From: an uncultured Actinomycetospora sp.
GTDB lineage: Bacteria; Actinomycetota; Actinomycetes; Mycobacteriales; Pseudonocardiaceae
Assembly: GCA_902805495.1 (NCBI GenBank)
Contig: CADCTH010000582.1
Location: forward strand, 1 to 5,903
Direction of reading: 5' to 3'
Length of the DNA: 5,903 bases
Both the position numbers and the translations under genes were made by a program. The notes beneath the pieces were generated by a model. That model worked only from the letters and a program-made list of their open reading frames with translations, had not been told where the DNA came from and searched no databases. Below, one piece after another: positions 5,452 through 5,903 of this stretch; the first letter of the stretch is position 1; each line of letters opens with the position of its first letter.

Positions 5452-5766
5452 GAGGACTCCCGTCGACGGCGACCCGGCACTGCGATGTGCCCGGTCCAGC
5501 CGCGGCGGGGTCGGGCGTGATCACCGGGACGGTAGTGGCGCGGCTCACGGCGTGTCCACGCTCGCGGGCGATCAGGAGTGGTCGATTCGGGCCGGGGGGC
5601 ACCCGCGGACGACACGAGGTGGGGATGCGTCCCGCGTGCCGGTGCCCCGGCTGGTGCCGGGGGTTAGCGTGGACGACGAGAGCGTCCTCGGCCCACGCGG
5701 CCGCGGCCCACGCCGGGCCCCGGGCCACCTACCTCGACCGAGGAACACGTGAGAGAGGGGTCCGAC
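5452..5766. other. 315-bp gap between glpF and the right-hand gene, with hairpins but no convincing gene
   Basis: Reading frames on both strands here are open only because of GC composition, and they lack recognisable protein character. The stretch should hold the glpFK promoter (minus strand) and possibly that of the right-hand gene. I see no clear -35/-10 pair for either. An 8-bp palindrome GTGATCAC lies at 5517-5524, about 65 bases upstream of the glpF start, and could be part of a regulator site. Hairpins lie at 5645-5698. Confidence 0.5.
5645..5698. other. Pair of adjacent hairpins in the glpF upstream gap
   Basis: CCCCGGC (5645-5651) and GCCGGGG (5656-5662) form a perfect 7-bp stem with a TGGT loop. 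Directly after it, GCGTGG (5667-5672) pairs with CCACGC (5693-5698), enclosing a smaller GACG/CGTC stem (5675-5678 and 5683-5686). The cluster could be a terminator of an unseen transcript or part of the leader of the gene at 5767. Given the base composition, chance stems of this size are not rare. Confidence 0.35.
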
Positions 5767-5903
5767 GTGGCTGGACGAGGCGCACAGGGTGACGGCAGCG
5801 GCGGGCCCGGGTCGCCAGTGCTCGCCGACGCCGTGGCCGCCGCCCTGGCCGGGCTGCTGGACGCGGCCGCCGAGCGCGCGCGGGCCGGCCGGGGGACGCG
5901 GGC
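5767..5903 (+). CDS. Start of an unidentified gene, cut by the window edge
   Basis: A GTG at 5767-5769 follows a purine-rich AGAGAGGGG ending at 5760, 6 bases upstream, and opens a frame with no stop to the end of the window (45 codons). An in-frame GTG at 5749 is possible but its spacing to AGGA (5741-5744) is too short. The visible product begins with a Gly-rich segment and continues into an Ala/Leu-rich stretch (about residues 18-40) that looks helical. No family motif can be recognised. It is divergent from glpF, a position where regulators of glycerol operons are often found, but nothing seen here supports a DNA-binding domain yet. Confidence 0.5.
   Translation, partial: MAGRGAQGDGSGGPGSPVLADAVAAALAGLLDAAAERARAGRGTR

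Noticed and set aside
5517..5524. GTGATCAC palindrome as a CRP-type site for glpF
   Set aside because: CRP sites need TGTGA and TCACA separated by six bases. Here the halves are fused with no spacer, so it is kept only as an unassigned palindrome.
5742..5766. GGAAC at 5742-5746 as an ECF -35 for the right-hand gene
   Set aside because: A -10 at the usual distance would fall on the start codon region and over the Shine-Dalgarno, leaving no leader. It is more likely a chance match.

Overview
The window is very GC-rich (clearly above 65% by eye, with strong G/C bias at third codon positions). It uses GTG as well as ATG starts and carries a gene set typical of actinomycetes. The divergent pair of a small gamma-glutamylcyclotransferase-like gene and an lpdA-type flavoprotein gene matches the Rv3304/Rv3303c arrangement I recall from Mycobacterium tuberculosis. 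A Pseudonocardiaceae-like or related actinomycete is a reasonable guess, but the genus is inference.

Layout from left to right. Bases 1-249 (+) are the 3' end of a gene whose product ends in a Gly/Arg/Gln-rich tail with three perfect decapeptide repeats. It converges on a small GGCT-fold gene (299-775, -), and a strong hairpin (270-298) sits between the two stop codons. A 130-bp divergent promoter region (776-905) with two dyads precedes an lpdA-type flavoprotein disulfide reductase homologue (906-2303, +). That gene converges, with only 15 bp between stop codons, on an alpha/beta-hydrolase gene (2319-3041, -). The hydrolase has its own upstream region with a 32-bp imperfect palindrome (3078-3109) whose AT-rich core stands out from the background. 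A perfect 12-bp-stem hairpin (3137-3164) separates it from the glycerol uptake operon glpF-glpK (5451 to 3179, -), in which the facilitator and kinase genes are 47 bp apart. Beyond glpF, 315 bp without a convincing gene (5452-5766) contain several hairpins. A GTG-started, unidentified reading frame (5767 onward, +) runs off the right edge.

How the genes work together. GlpF admits glycerol and GlpK traps it as glycerol 3-phosphate. The next enzyme, glycerol-3-phosphate dehydrogenase (glpD), is not in the window. In M. tuberculosis the lpdA homologue lies next to glpD2, so an lpdA-type gene close to glycerol genes may be a recurring theme, although here lpdA is on the opposite strand from glpFK. 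The hydrolase looks like a separate transcription unit under a local repressor-type operator.

I found no mobile element, CRISPR array, tRNA or rRNA, and no gene cluster that looks like an undescribed system. The points most worth a second look are the active-site composition of the LpdA homologue (both cysteines present, His-Glu pair absent), the isolated palindrome upstream of the hydrolase, and the repeat-bearing RGG-like tail at the left edge.
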